Counted from the first letter of the stretch, positions 27,809-35,886 are shown. The stretch is 64,000 bases of DNA from Acidobacteriota bacterium (GCA_003223025.1 QHXR01000016.1:270971-334970), one strand, 5' to 3'. Notes: generated by a model not told the origin, from the letters alone. Made by a program: numbers and translations.

Positions 27809-28660
27809 ATGAACGAAGGAACTTTTGAAGGTGTCGGCGGATTAAAGATCGCGACCAAATCGTGGACTGCGAACGGTGACCCGAGAGGTGTCATGATCTT
27901 GATCCACGGTTTCAACGCGCACAGCGGCTATATGGAATGGCCGGCTGAGCAGTTCGCTGCGAACGGTCTCGCGACGTATGCTCTCGATCTCAGAGGTCGC
28001 GGAAAATCCGAGGGGGAAAGATTTTACGTCGAGAAGTTTTCTGATTATCTCGGCGACGTCGATAAGCTGGTCGCCATCGCACGGAGCGAAAATCCCGGGC
28101 TGCCGATATACGTGCTCGGCCACAGTGCAGGAGGAGTCATCGCGACATCGTATGTGTTCGAACATCAATCGGAGATCGCCGGACTCGTGTGCGAAAGTTT
28201 TGCATACGATGTCGGACTACCGCATCTCGTTCAGCTCGCACTCGAAGGCGTCGGCGCGATCGCACCGCACCTTCATGTTTTCTCTTTGAATAATGCGGAC
28301 TTCTCGCGCGATCCGGCGGCGGTCGAGCGGATGAATAACGATCCGCTCATTCACAAGGAATCGCAGCCGGCCGAGACCGCAGCGGAGTTGCTTAAGGCCG
28401 CCGATCGATTGACGACCAACTTCACGAAATTCACAGTTCCGGTTTTGATCATTCACGGCACCAGCGATAAAGCGACCCGGCCTGCGGGAAGCGAAAAGTT
28501 TTTCGACCTTGCCGCTTCGACAGACAAGACCTTGAAGCTCTACCAGGATCATTATCACGACCTTCTCGCCGATGTAGGAAAGGAAGAGGTCATGGCGGAC
28601 ATTCAGAAATGGATCGACCAGCGGCTCCCGGCTTCAACGTCTACGGCATCCGGCGCGTGA
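27809..28660 (+). CDS. Alpha/beta hydrolase, monoacylglycerol lipase-like
   Basis: AAGGAG lies 8 nt before the ATG at 27809; the frame upstream runs through the palindrome and is not coding. The 283-residue protein fits the serine aminopeptidase S33/MGL family. Residues show the oxyanion loop ILIHGFNAHSGYM, the nucleophile elbow LGHSAGG, the Asp region LIIHGTSDKATRP and the catalytic His in YQDHYHDLLAD. It probably hydrolyses monoacylglycerols or similar esters in the cytoplasm. Confidence 0.92.
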   Translation: MNEGTFEGVGGLKIATKSWTANGDPRGVMILIHGFNAHSGYMEWPAEQFAANGLATYALDLRGRGKSEGERFYVEKFSDYLGDVDKLVAIARSENPGLPIYVLGHSAGGVIATSYVFEHQSEIAGLVCESFAYDVGLPHLVQLALEGVGAIAPHLHVFSLNNADFSRDPAAVERMNNDPLIHKESQPAETAAELLKAADRLTTNFTKFTVPVLIIHGTSDKATRPAGSEKFFDLAASTDKTLKLYQDHYHDLLADVGKEEVMADIQKWIDQRLPASTSTASGA

Positions 28661-28681
28661 GATAAGAACTTTTGCCCGCTA

Positions 28682-28740
28682 AACACGCGAAACGACGCGA
28701 AAACGAATTTTCCTTTCGCGCGTTTCGCGTTTTCGCGGGT
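28682..28740. repeat. CGCGAAA palindrome
   Basis: Imperfect inverted repeat (CACGCGAAACGACGCGAAAACG / CGCGCGTTTCGCGTTTTCGCG) in the short gap between the lipase and HD genes. Confidence 0.75.
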
Positions 28741-28769
28741 ATTTTCCTTCGATATGTTTTGGGGTGCAC

Positions 28770-29285
28770 ATGAAAATCGAGACCGAGATCCCGCTCATTG
28801 ACGGGATCCTTGCCGAGCCGAAACTTGCGGGCTATCGGAATCACGTCTATCGGATGGTAAATTTTTGTTTCGCGCAGGGCGATTTTGATGCGGAGCAAAA
28901 AGAAAAGATCATCCTCGCCGGATGTTTTCACGATCTCGGAATATGGTGGGCGGATACATGGGACTATCTGCCGCCGTCGATGTCTCTTGCAAATCAATAC
29001 CTGACGGCAAACGGTCACGATGATTGGAGCTCCGAAATTTCGATGATGATCGATCTTCATCACCGTATACGAAAATGCGCCGAAGGTTCGCTCGTCGAGA
29101 TCTTTCGTCGAGGTGATCTTGTCGACTTTTCGCTCGGTCTATTCAAGTGCGGTATCTCACCCGAATTCGTCCGAGAAGTTAAGAAAGAATTTCCGAATGC
29201 AGGATTTCACCGCCAGCTCTTGGCGCACGCGTGCAGATGGACGGTTAGGCATCCGTTGAACCCGGTACCGGTACTGAAGTGGTAG
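28770..29285 (+). CDS. HD-domain metal-dependent hydrolase
   Basis: The ATG at 28770 is 5 nt after GGGG; a GTG two codons earlier is also open. The 171-residue protein has the HD signature: NHVYRMVNF (first His), CFHDLGIWW (His-Asp) and MIDLHHRI, then a C-terminal Asp in FRRGDLVDFS. HD proteins are phosphohydrolases or esterases acting on nucleotides. The substrate cannot be inferred. Confidence 0.82.
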   Translation: MKIETEIPLIDGILAEPKLAGYRNHVYRMVNFCFAQGDFDAEQKEKIILAGCFHDLGIWWADTWDYLPPSMSLANQYLTANGHDDWSSEISMMIDLHHRIRKCAEGSLVEIFRRGDLVDFSLGLFKCGISPEFVREVKKEFPNAGFHRQLLAHACRWTVRHPLNPVPVLKW

Positions 29286-29294
29286 GCGTCGCGG

Positions 29295-29519
29295 CTATGC
29301 TGCTTCGGAAGGTTGCTTGTCTGTAGGTTCGTCGGTCCAGGTGGCGAGCTGGGAGTTGCGTGACCGATGCTCCGCGTCGTCGTTCTCGCGGCGCTCGGTG
29401 ATCCAGTCCTGGATCGTGCTTTCGACGCTCTTCTTTTTCTTAGGTCGCGGATTAGCTTTCCGATTCGTAAGCGGCGGTTTCGTGCCGTCGGCGTTTCGTT
29501 TTATTACTTTTATCTTCAT
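29295..29519 (-). CDS. Small basic protein coupled to the HTH regulator
   Basis: The ATG at 29519 overlaps the HTH stop as ATGA, indicating translational coupling. The 74-residue product is hydrophilic: a Lys-rich middle (NPRPKKKKSVEST), an amphipathic helix (IQDWITERRENDDAEHRS) and an acidic, Pro-containing tail. I do not recognise the family. Being second in an autoregulated-looking HTH operon, it may modulate or depend on the regulator, as in small toxin-antitoxin-like pairs; that is inference. Confidence 0.65.
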   Translation of the reverse strand: MKIKVIKRNADGTKPPLTNRKANPRPKKKKSVESTIQDWITERRENDDAEHRSRNSQLATWTDEPTDKQPSEAA

Positions 29520-29797
29520 AAAGGGGAAGAGGCCCGTCGCGATGTTCGCGGGGGTAATTTCTTTGATTTTGATTGTTCCTTCGTATCCGATTCGAGCTGC
29601 AATATATCGCCCGGGCCGCACCTCAGTGCGGAGCAAAGCTTTTCCAGAGTGGCAAAGTTTACGCCGACCGAACGGTCCTTAGTCAGGCGCCACAGAGTCG
29701 TATAACTAACACCGGTCGTCTGCGCCAGCCAATACAGAGATTGTTCGCGCTTTCGCAATATTTCTTCGATGCGGAATTTGATCCGATGTTCATGCAT
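29516..29797 (-). CDS. XRE/Cro-C1-type HTH regulator
   Basis: The start is the ATG at 29797 (MHEHRIKFRIEEI). A longer frame to 29989 would pass through the promoter and heptamer repeats. The 93-residue protein has one HTH domain (residues about 8-65): LRKREQSLYWLAQTTGVSYT then LWRLTKDRSVGVNFATLEKL. A basic Ser/Lys tail follows. The consensus promoter and spacer palindrome 80-110 bp upstream make negative autoregulation likely. Confidence 0.85.
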   Translation of the reverse strand: MHEHRIKFRIEEILRKREQSLYWLAQTTGVSYTTLWRLTKDRSVGVNFATLEKLCSALRCGPGDILQLESDTKEQSKSKKLPPRTSRRASSPL

Positions 29798-29877
29798 AAC
29801 TCTTTTTGTCCTGGATAATACTTCCGACTTACTCGGGCAGGTTCCTGGGAAGTTTGATACTACTATGCTGCATACAC

Positions 29878-29907
29878 AATATATTTCGTATGCGAAATAT
29901 ATGTCAA
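29878..29907 (-). promoter_or_regulatory. Sigma70-type promoter of the HTH operon
   Basis: On the minus strand TTGACA (29907-29902), an 18-nt spacer, then TATATT (29883-29878). The spacer is filled by the palindromic operator. It leads to the ATG at 29797 with a leader of about 70 nt. Confidence 0.75.
29879..29902. promoter_or_regulatory. Palindromic operator candidate
   Basis: Perfect 10-bp arms (ATATATTTCG, 29879-29888; CGAAATATAT, 29893-29902) around TATG. It covers the -10 and most of the spacer. A further TACGAAAT half-site is at 29909-29916. It is the natural site for the adjacent HTH protein. Confidence 0.75.
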
Positions 29908-29932
29908 GTACGAAATAACCCGGCTGGGATGT

Positions 29933-29967
29933 GGGATTTGGGATTTGGGATTTGGGATTTGGGATTT
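29933..29967. repeat. Five tandem GGGATTT heptamers
   Basis: Exactly five copies of GGGATTT (35 bp). They are followed at about 29982-30017 by repeats of ATTTCAA. Related ATTTTGG heptamers occur inside the gene at 45357-46763. Confidence 0.95.
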
Positions 29968-30032
29968 GTCTTTCGTCTGCAGATTTCAAATTTCAAATTT
30001 CGGATTTCAAATTTCAGCTCGAGGTTTGGGAC

Positions 30033-30572
30033 TTATTGAAGGATCGACAAATATTCCTTCCACACTCCGACCTCGATCTTGTATTGTTTCGCCATGATCG
30101 TGACGGTCTGCCGGATGTGATTGAGGTCGTGGACGACCCATGTTGCGAGCAGTTGCCTCAGTGTGACAGGGCCCAGCGCGGGATGTATGCCGCCGAGATC
30201 GAGTCGTTGATCGGTCAAATTCCATGATCGCAGCGTGTCAAGATTCTCCGACCTGAGCCGGGCGAATTCATCTAACATTTGCGTCAGTGACTTCCCTTTC
30301 GAATTCTCAAACTGCGCAAACCGGTCGAAGGGCACGAAAGTCCTATCGGCGCCTTGAGCCAGTATGATCCGTGCCCTGGGAATCCAGTCCGTTTCCTCTC
30401 CGTGGATCAAATGCCCGATGACATCGTAGGGCGACCACTTCTCATTTTGAATCTCCGATTTTGGTTCCTGCGTTTGATGCGTCCAGGCTTCGGACAAGTT
30501 GGTGAGGAGCGCTCGCAATGTCAGCGGCGTTACAGTGAGCACCTCGATCGACCGGTCAATATCAAATTTCAT
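30033..30572 (-). CDS. DinB-family protein
   Basis: The 179-residue protein fits the DinB/YfiT four-helix metal-binding fold, with WSPYDVIGHLIHGEETDW (first His) and WVVHDLNHIRQTVTIM (HxxxH). These His residues form the usual metal site. Members include thiol-dependent S-transferases with bacillithiol or similar; the substrate is unknown. It faces away from the oxygenase cassette, with 196 bp of AT-rich DNA between. Confidence 0.88.
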   Translation of the reverse strand: MKFDIDRSIEVLTVTPLTLRALLTNLSEAWTHQTQEPKSEIQNEKWSPYDVIGHLIHGEETDWIPRARIILAQGADRTFVPFDRFAQFENSKGKSLTQMLDEFARLRSENLDTLRSWNLTDQRLDLGGIHPALGPVTLRQLLATWVVHDLNHIRQTVTIMAKQYKIEVGVWKEYLSILQ

Positions 30573-30605
30573 AAAAAATATTTTTTTAGCGTGTCACCTG
30601 AGCCG

Positions 30606-30701
30606 ATGACCGATAAGTTGCTTAAACCGAATACTTCTATATCTTATGTAATCCTTCCGACAGAAGGCATTTCTGTAAGTCTCCAGACAATTCACAAATA
30701 A
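30606..30701 (+). CDS. Short ORF upstream of the oxygenase/ATP-grasp cassette (candidate peptide)
   Basis: A 31-codon ORF (ATG 30606, TAA 30699) reads MTDKLLKPNTSISYVILPTE plus 11 residues. It is on the same strand as the cassette, with 67 bp between its stop and the first oxygenase start. It has no strong ribosome binding site. Its size and position would suit a precursor peptide, but nothing else in the sequence proves it is translated. Confidence 0.22.
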   Translation: MTDKLLKPNTSISYVILPTEGISVSLQTIHK

Positions 30702-30768
30702 AAGAAATATAAAGATATTCATTATTACGCGGTCACCAGATAATTTCGGATCGCATGTCATTACAAAA

Positions 30769-31461
30769 ATGCTAACGAATATATTAACCGCCTCACCGTG
30801 TTATCCGTCGTATCGAAGCTTCGATGAATTTATCGACGTCGAGAAACTTCGCTCGCTCGATTCTTACCTAACGCGGCACATACGAAAGCACATCTGCGAT
30901 GACCGTGACGATTTTTTTGTCAACGAACATGTACTGGAGAGCGACGCTCCGTACCGCCCGGGCGTGAGAGAGATCTGGTTGAAGCGCACGCTCCCCGGAA
31001 CGCCATACAACTATCTTGACATCGACCGAACGGAACTCTGGCAGCTTACACCCGAAGCTGCTGAGTTCACACTGCTGATGGAATTCATCGAAACGCTTCC
31101 ATTCGAATCGACCGGGCGAATACTTCTGATATACGACGAGGGCGGCAACAGCGTGCCTGCCCACCGGGATCACGAGCGACCGGATATCTGTCATGACTTT
31201 ATTTGGTTTCGGACGAACTTGCGAAAGCCATTCTATGTGCTCGACCCGGAAACAGGCCGGAAGCTTTACATCGAAGGATATAGCGCGTGGTTCGATACCG
31301 TGAATCAGTATCACGGCAGTGATGCTGTCGACGGATTGACCTTCAGTGTCCGTGTCGATGGCCACTTTTCTCCCGAGTTTCGGAGCAGAATTCCATACGC
31401 GGCTCAGAATGCCGCGTCGACCCCGGCGATATGGGTGGGCACTGCTGAGGCAATTAACTGA
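30769..31461 (+). CDS. 2OG-Fe(II) oxygenase-like protein, copy 1
   Basis: The 230-residue double-stranded beta-helix protein has a complete iron and co-substrate set: H132-R-D134 in VPAHRDHE, distal H182 in NQYHGS, and R195 in FSVRVDG, 13 residues later, as expected for 2-oxoglutarate binding. The arrangement resembles aspartyl/asparaginyl beta-hydroxylase-like enzymes. The substrate is unknown. Its stop is followed after 1 nt by the ATG of a clear paralogue. It is the first long gene of a four-gene unit. Confidence 0.8.
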   Translation: MLTNILTASPCYPSYRSFDEFIDVEKLRSLDSYLTRHIRKHICDDRDDFFVNEHVLESDAPYRPGVREIWLKRTLPGTPYNYLDIDRTELWQLTPEAAEFTLLMEFIETLPFESTGRILLIYDEGGNSVPAHRDHERPDICHDFIWFRTNLRKPFYVLDPETGRKLYIEGYSAWFDTVNQYHGSDAVDGLTFSVRVDGHFSPEFRSRIPYAAQNAASTPAIWVGTAEAIN

Positions 31462-31462
31462 T

Positions 31463-32206
31463 ATGAAAACGACGAACGTTACGGATGATTTGGAAATTAA
31501 CTCCGGCGAAGCCGGCACGATAGCACCCGTTGATCCGCGGGTGAAATATCCCAGTTATAAATCATTCGACGAATTCATCGACGTCGAGCGGCTCCGCTCA
31601 TTGGATGGCTACATACGTCAGAGGATCAAACGCCACATAGTAGAGAATGACGACTTAAAGTTTTACACCGGTCCGTACACTTTGAACGAGGACGTCGCCG
31701 GACGTCCGGGTTCGCGGATGATCTATCTCGCGCATTCGGAACTGCCGGACAGCTATTTCGATCTTGACAGGCCCGATATATGGCGTCCGACCGAGGCCGC
31801 TGCGGAGTTCGCCATGCTCATGGACTTCATCGCGACGCTGCCTTTCAAATCTACCGGGCGGATGTTGATCATGTACGATGACGCTCCGCGGGAAGTGCCT
31901 GCCCATCGCGACCACACGGAGACGGAAGTCCTCCACGATTTCATCTGGTTTCGCACGAATCGTCAGAAACCATTTTATGTTTTGAATCCGTCGACCGGGA
32001 AAAAAAAACATATCGAGGGATACAGCGCATGGTTCGATACGGTCAATCAATTTCACGGAAGCTCGTCGACCGAATCTCTTGCATTCAGTGTTCGCGTCGA
32101 TGGAGTTTTCACGGACGAGTTTAGAAACCGGATACCGCGGCCGCCGTTCAATGCGGCGTCGACACCATCGTATTGGGCGAGTTTTGACGAACAAGGGGAA
32201 GTTTAA
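31463..32206 (+). CDS. 2OG-Fe(II) oxygenase-like protein, copy 2
   Basis: The start is the ATG at 31463; an upstream frame overlaps copy 1. The 247-residue protein is a tandem paralogue of copy 1: both share SFDEFIDVE(K/R)LRSLD, HDFIWFRTN, KPFYVL and EGYSAWFDTVNQ. H148-R-D150, H198 and R211 preserve the metal and 2OG sites. An extra N-terminal stretch of about 15 residues is unique. The stop overlaps the next ATG by 1 bp (TAATG). Two retained copies suggest hydroxylation of two positions or two substrates. Confidence 0.8.
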   Translation: MKTTNVTDDLEINSGEAGTIAPVDPRVKYPSYKSFDEFIDVERLRSLDGYIRQRIKRHIVENDDLKFYTGPYTLNEDVAGRPGSRMIYLAHSELPDSYFDLDRPDIWRPTEAAAEFAMLMDFIATLPFKSTGRMLIMYDDAPREVPAHRDHTETEVLHDFIWFRTNRQKPFYVLNPSTGKKKHIEGYSAWFDTVNQFHGSSSTESLAFSVRVDGVFTDEFRNRIPRPPFNAASTPSYWASFDEQGEV

Positions 32207-34482
32207 TGGAAAAGGAATTAACGATCTATATAAGCGGATTGTACTCAGGCACAAATCCGCAACCCGGTGTCGGCATCGCAAGATCTCTTAGACACGCGTA
32301 TCCAAATGCAAAGCTTATTGGTGTCGAGTATTCGAACCGCTGCTCCGGCATTCACTGGCCCGACTTCGATGAGATCTGGCTGCAGCGTCCGTGGACGGAA
32401 CTCAATCTTCCGCTTCATGCAAGCGAAATAATGAGCCGTCTCGATGACGGAGCACTTTGGATCTCGAGCATCGATCTCGAGATCATGTGGCTTGGCGAAG
32501 TGTTTCCGGATGGGCATCCGCGTCTGCTTACTCCATCGAGAGAATCGCTGCTCCAAGTCGGCAAGCCGGCAATTCCCGCTCATCGCGGGCTACCAATGCG
32601 CATTCCGGAATTCGTGACGACGGAGCTTTCGGATTGGGAGCTTCATGCATTCTGTCGAAAGAACGACTGGAAGGTATGGCTCAAAGGTCCGTATTACGAA
32701 GCAGTGAGAACGGCGTCGTGGGCGACCTTCGAGCATTTTAGAAAAGTACTCTCTTCAGCTTGGGCAACGGAGAAACTGTTTCTCCAGGCACATGTCACGG
32801 GATACGAAGAGTCCGTAATGCTCAGCGCATATGACGGCGAGCTGCTCGACTGCGTACACATGCGTAAGCGCGACCTGACCGAGCTGGGAAAGACATGGGC
32901 CGGCGACGCTTTGCCGGTCGCAAAAGAGATCGTGTATCCGCTGCGAAAAATAATCCGCGATCTTAAGTGGACCGGCGGAGCTGAGATCGAAATGGTGCGC
33001 GATGTCGAAGACAAGCTTTGGCTGCTGGAGTGGAACCCGCGTTTTCCCGCATGGGTTCACGGATCGACGATCACCGGACGCAACCTGCCCGCAGCGCTTG
33101 TTGAAGGGGCGACCGGGATAACGGCCGCCGGCTCTTCCTCTCGCTTAACTGAATTTACAAGAGTCGTAATTGAAGTCCCGGTCCGGAGCGACTTCCCTTT
33201 ATCGCCGCTTCCGGAACCGTTTGCAAATGCGGTCGGACATTCGATGAAGCATCCGTCCGGTTTGATCGAATTTGCACAGAGACTTCGTGACGATTCCTCG
33301 GCGTCGAACGGGAAAGCGAATGGACATCTCAACGATTTCACTGCCGCGTCCGAGGCCGTACCCACAAGCTATGTCGAGGATCTGAACTCCATCGACTTTA
33401 CAAATCTCGCGACGCCGTCAAATCTATTTTTTCCGCTCACCGCATCGGAAATGTTTCGAAAAGCTGCGTCGCTTTGTCATGCGGATGTCGCCGGTGTCTC
33501 ACGCACCCAGGCTTACAGCATCAAGACGAATCCGGACGAGCGTCTTCTTCGACTTGCGCTCGAGTCAGGGTTTTTTGCGGAAGCGATAAGCCCGCTCGAA
33601 GTAAAAAAAGCGATACGCTGCGGATTCAGATCCGAGCAGATCGTTTTGAATGGGCCTGCGAAATGGTGGCGGCGTGAAGAGCTGCCCGAAACTCCGCTTC
33701 ATGCGATCTTCTGCGACTCGGTCAACGAACTTGAGGACGTAACAAGCGGAATCGAGAACGGAACTATCAAAACGGCGATACTCGGAGTTCGACTTCGCAC
33801 GCCGAATATCGTCTCGCGCTTCGGCATACCGATCGATTCGCCTGAACTGTTCGACACTCTTATCCAAGCCGTGCGCAAGATACCGAGATCTGTCGCTTTT
33901 GGTATCCATTTTCATATGGCCAGCAGCAACGTCGGTATCCGGCAGTGGAACCATCTTTTCCGATCGATGCTGCGCTGGTGCGGATCGATCGAGGCTCTCA
34001 CGGGCCGGGTCATCGAATGCCTCGACATCGGCGGCGGATGGTATCCCGAAGACATGATCGAAAATAAAGTCGGTGATTTCGGAAACGCCGTCACGCTTGT
34101 TGCCGAAAATCTGTCGGGTGTTAAGGAGATCATCTCGGAGCCGGGAAAGGCGATCGCCCAACCGACCATGGCACTCGCCATGAGCGTGCTCGAGATCCGG
34201 CGATACAGCGGCGGGATGACGGAGGCAATAATGGACGGATCTATCGCCGAGCTGCCGATGTATTCGTTTCATCCTCATCGGATCCTCTCCCTAAACACGT
34301 CCGGCGAGTGGCGCCCGCTCGAACGCGGCGATTCGATGCTCTTTGGCCGGCTCTGCATGGAACACGATATTGTCGCGACAAACGTGGAGCTTCCCGAAAA
34401 CGCGAAACAAGGTGACGTCTTCGTATTCTGCGATGCGGGCGCCTACGACAGGAGTATGAGTTATGTCTTTGGATGCGGGTAA
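32206..34482 (+). CDS. ATP-grasp ligase fused to fold-type III PLP decarboxylase
   Basis: The 758-residue protein has two domains. Residues about 1-305 are ATP-grasp: WKVWLKGPYYEA (ATP Lys), HVTGYEESVMLSAYDGELL, and metal site LLEWNPRF (E275, N277). A linker of about 80 residues follows. Residues about 400-758 match ornithine/diaminopimelate decarboxylases: PLP Lys440 in AYSIKTNPDE, SRFGIP, GIHFHMASS, DIGGGWYPED, SEPGKAIA, Cys717 in GRLCMEHD, and AGAYDRSMSY. All key residues are kept. It could ligate and decarboxylate an amino acid, as separate enzymes do in butirosin side-chain assembly. I know no characterised protein with this fusion. Confidence 0.85.
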   Translation: MEKELTIYISGLYSGTNPQPGVGIARSLRHAYPNAKLIGVEYSNRCSGIHWPDFDEIWLQRPWTELNLPLHASEIMSRLDDGALWISSIDLEIMWLGEVFPDGHPRLLTPSRESLLQVGKPAIPAHRGLPMRIPEFVTTELSDWELHAFCRKNDWKVWLKGPYYEAVRTASWATFEHFRKVLSSAWATEKLFLQAHVTGYEESVMLSAYDGELLDCVHMRKRDLTELGKTWAGDALPVAKEIVYPLRKIIRDLKWTGGAEIEMVRDVEDKLWLLEWNPRFPAWVHGSTITGRNLPAALVEGATGITAAGSSSRLTEFTRVVIEVPVRSDFPLSPLPEPFANAVGHSMKHPSGLIEFAQRLRDDSSASNGKANGHLNDFTAASEAVPTSYVEDLNSIDFTNLATPSNLFFPLTASEMFRKAASLCHADVAGVSRTQAYSIKTNPDERLLRLALESGFFAEAISPLEVKKAIRCGFRSEQIVLNGPAKWWRREELPETPLHAIFCDSVNELEDVTSGIENGTIKTAILGVRLRTPNIVSRFGIPIDSPELFDTLIQAVRKIPRSVAFGIHFHMASSNVGIRQWNHLFRSMLRWCGSIEALTGRVIECLDIGGGWYPEDMIENKVGDFGNAVTLVAENLSGVKEIISEPGKAIAQPTMALAMSVLEIRRYSGGMTEAIMDGSIAELPMYSFHPHRILSLNTSGEWRPLERGDSMLFGRLCMEHDIVATNVELPENAKQGDVFVFCDAGAYDRSMSYVFGCG

Positions 34483-35203
34483 TATCACACGCGAAGTTTC
34501 TTCGCCTGTGATCGTCGGAAACGTTTCGGCAGAATTGCCGGTGTATCAGCCGTGGCAGAATTGGGAGCCATCGCGAATCAGTCATCACGGCCGCGCGTGC
34601 TGCGAGATCGCACGCGAGTGGATAGTCCACACGGACTTTGCTGCATTGAACGGCGCAAATCCGCTCTCTGGTCCGCGATGGCTTCGCCACAAATTCGAGT
34701 GGGGCCCGGGAGTTTATCCTGTCTACTGGTGTGAGGTTCCGAAGAAGGAAAAGGTAGACTGCGGTGTATTGGCCGCGCTGGCACATGAGGTTTTCATGAA
34801 CCGCGGAGTGAGATGCTTTCGAACCCAGCTGGTCCAGGAATTCACGCCGTCGGCTTCGGCCCAATGGTACGCTGCATGGGCGCAAGAAAATGCGGTCACG
34901 GACTGGATCGGCGACACACTCATCTATCACGAGGGATGCGCCATTGTAACCCGCGACAGCAACTTAAAACTCTGGGACTCGAGCGCGGGTTGGTGGATGG
35001 ATCCGAAATCGACGAGCGGATATGGATCGCTCGCTGCAGTCAGAGTCTCCGCACCGGCCGGATCTGAACTATATTGGGGTGAGCATGTAATTCCAGCGGG
35101 AATTTGGACGACGCTCTGCGAAAACGGGACCGGAGTAGGGTCGGCTTCAACGACGCCGGGAGGACGAGCCGCGGAGCTTCCGACTAGAAGCCCCGCGGAC
35201 TGA
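34463..35203 (+). CDS. Transglutaminase-like/papain-fold Cys-His-Asp protein
   Basis: The start at 34463 overlaps the fusion gene by 20 bp, with GGAG 8 nt upstream. The 246-residue protein has an ordered triad typical of transglutaminase-like cysteine enzymes: C100 in KVDCGVLAALAHEV at a helix start, H156 in LIYHEGCAIV, and D172 in LKLWDSSAG. There is no signal peptide. It could be a peptidase, cyclotransferase or acyl-transferase finishing the product of the cassette. The family is not recognised. Confidence 0.72.
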   Translation: MSLDAGNITREVSSPVIVGNVSAELPVYQPWQNWEPSRISHHGRACCEIAREWIVHTDFAALNGANPLSGPRWLRHKFEWGPGVYPVYWCEVPKKEKVDCGVLAALAHEVFMNRGVRCFRTQLVQEFTPSASAQWYAAWAQENAVTDWIGDTLIYHEGCAIVTRDSNLKLWDSSAGWWMDPKSTSGYGSLAAVRVSAPAGSELYWGEHVIPAGIWTTLCENGTGVGSASTTPGGRAAELPTRSPAD

Positions 35204-35238
35204 TGATCAGAAGCGAATAAGAATTTCTACGCTTCGCA

Positions 35239-35886
35239 TTACGGGTTACCTTTTCTGACGTTCGAATTGGAATTCGCGTTCGAATTCGAATTGCCGTTAG
35301 AGTTCGTGTTCATGTTACCCGTGTTCGTGTTCTCGTTCTTCGTGTCACAGCATTCACCGTTCGGACAGACATGCAGCGGATATTCGCATGCGCTCCACTC
35401 AAATCCGGAGTCAACGAGCGCTGCGGGGGAACCTGGGGCGGGGAGGAAATATACCAGACGCAGACACTGCTCTTTGTCCTGAAAGTCATTCAGGATGTCG
35501 CTCAATTCTTTAAGATTGTCGTCGCCGCTTATCTTACCCGTGACCTTGGCAATGTAGTAGCTCGCCGGATCTGGCGCCTTCGATATGTCGAGCGTGAACG
35601 TTCCGTTCGGATTATCCTGGTCCTTTAGGAGTTTCTTGAGCGAGGAGCTCATCTTACCCTTGATCTCGTCTTTGATCGCGTGCGAATGTCCGGGAGGGTC
35701 CGAAATGGAATCACAGCGCTTTAGATCTTTCGACGCTATGTGCACATTTCCCTGGTTTTGATTTGGGGACAGGTTCTGATTCTGACTCGAGTTGTTACCT
35801 TGCGGGGGCGGCGTGCACGCTAAAAAATAAAGTAACGCGCCGATTGCGATAATGCCGGCCGAAATTCTCATCGATAGAGCCTTCAT
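35239..35886 (-). CDS. Lipoprotein with Cys-rich motif, copy 1
   Basis: GGAGG lies 8 nt before the ATG at 35886. The 215-residue protein has an N-terminal lipobox-like FLAC after a hydrophobic helix, so it is probably a lipoprotein. An Asn/Gln-rich linker follows. The folded domain ends in SACEYPLHVCPNGECC, and the C-terminus is a 40-residue Asn/Ser/Thr-rich tail. It is a tandem paralogue of the next gene (MRISAGIIA, GDDNLK.LSDILN.). The function is unknown. Confidence 0.78.
   Translation of the reverse strand: MKALSMRISAGIIAIGALLYFLACTPPPQGNNSSQNQNLSPNQNQGNVHIASKDLKRCDSISDPPGHSHAIKDEIKGKMSSSLKKLLKDQDNPNGTFTLDISKAPDPASYYIAKVTGKISGDDNLKELSDILNDFQDKEQCLRLVYFLPAPGSPAALVDSGFEWSACEYPLHVCPNGECCDTKNENTNTGNMNTNSNGNSNSNANSNSNVRKGNP

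Noticed and set aside
29798-29989. Longer start for the HTH regulator
   Set aside because: It would translate the promoter, operator and GGGATTT heptamers.
34463-35203. Calling the last cassette gene a BtrH-like acyltransferase
   Set aside because: Only the Cys-His-Asp order can be seen; no family-specific motif supports that specific name.
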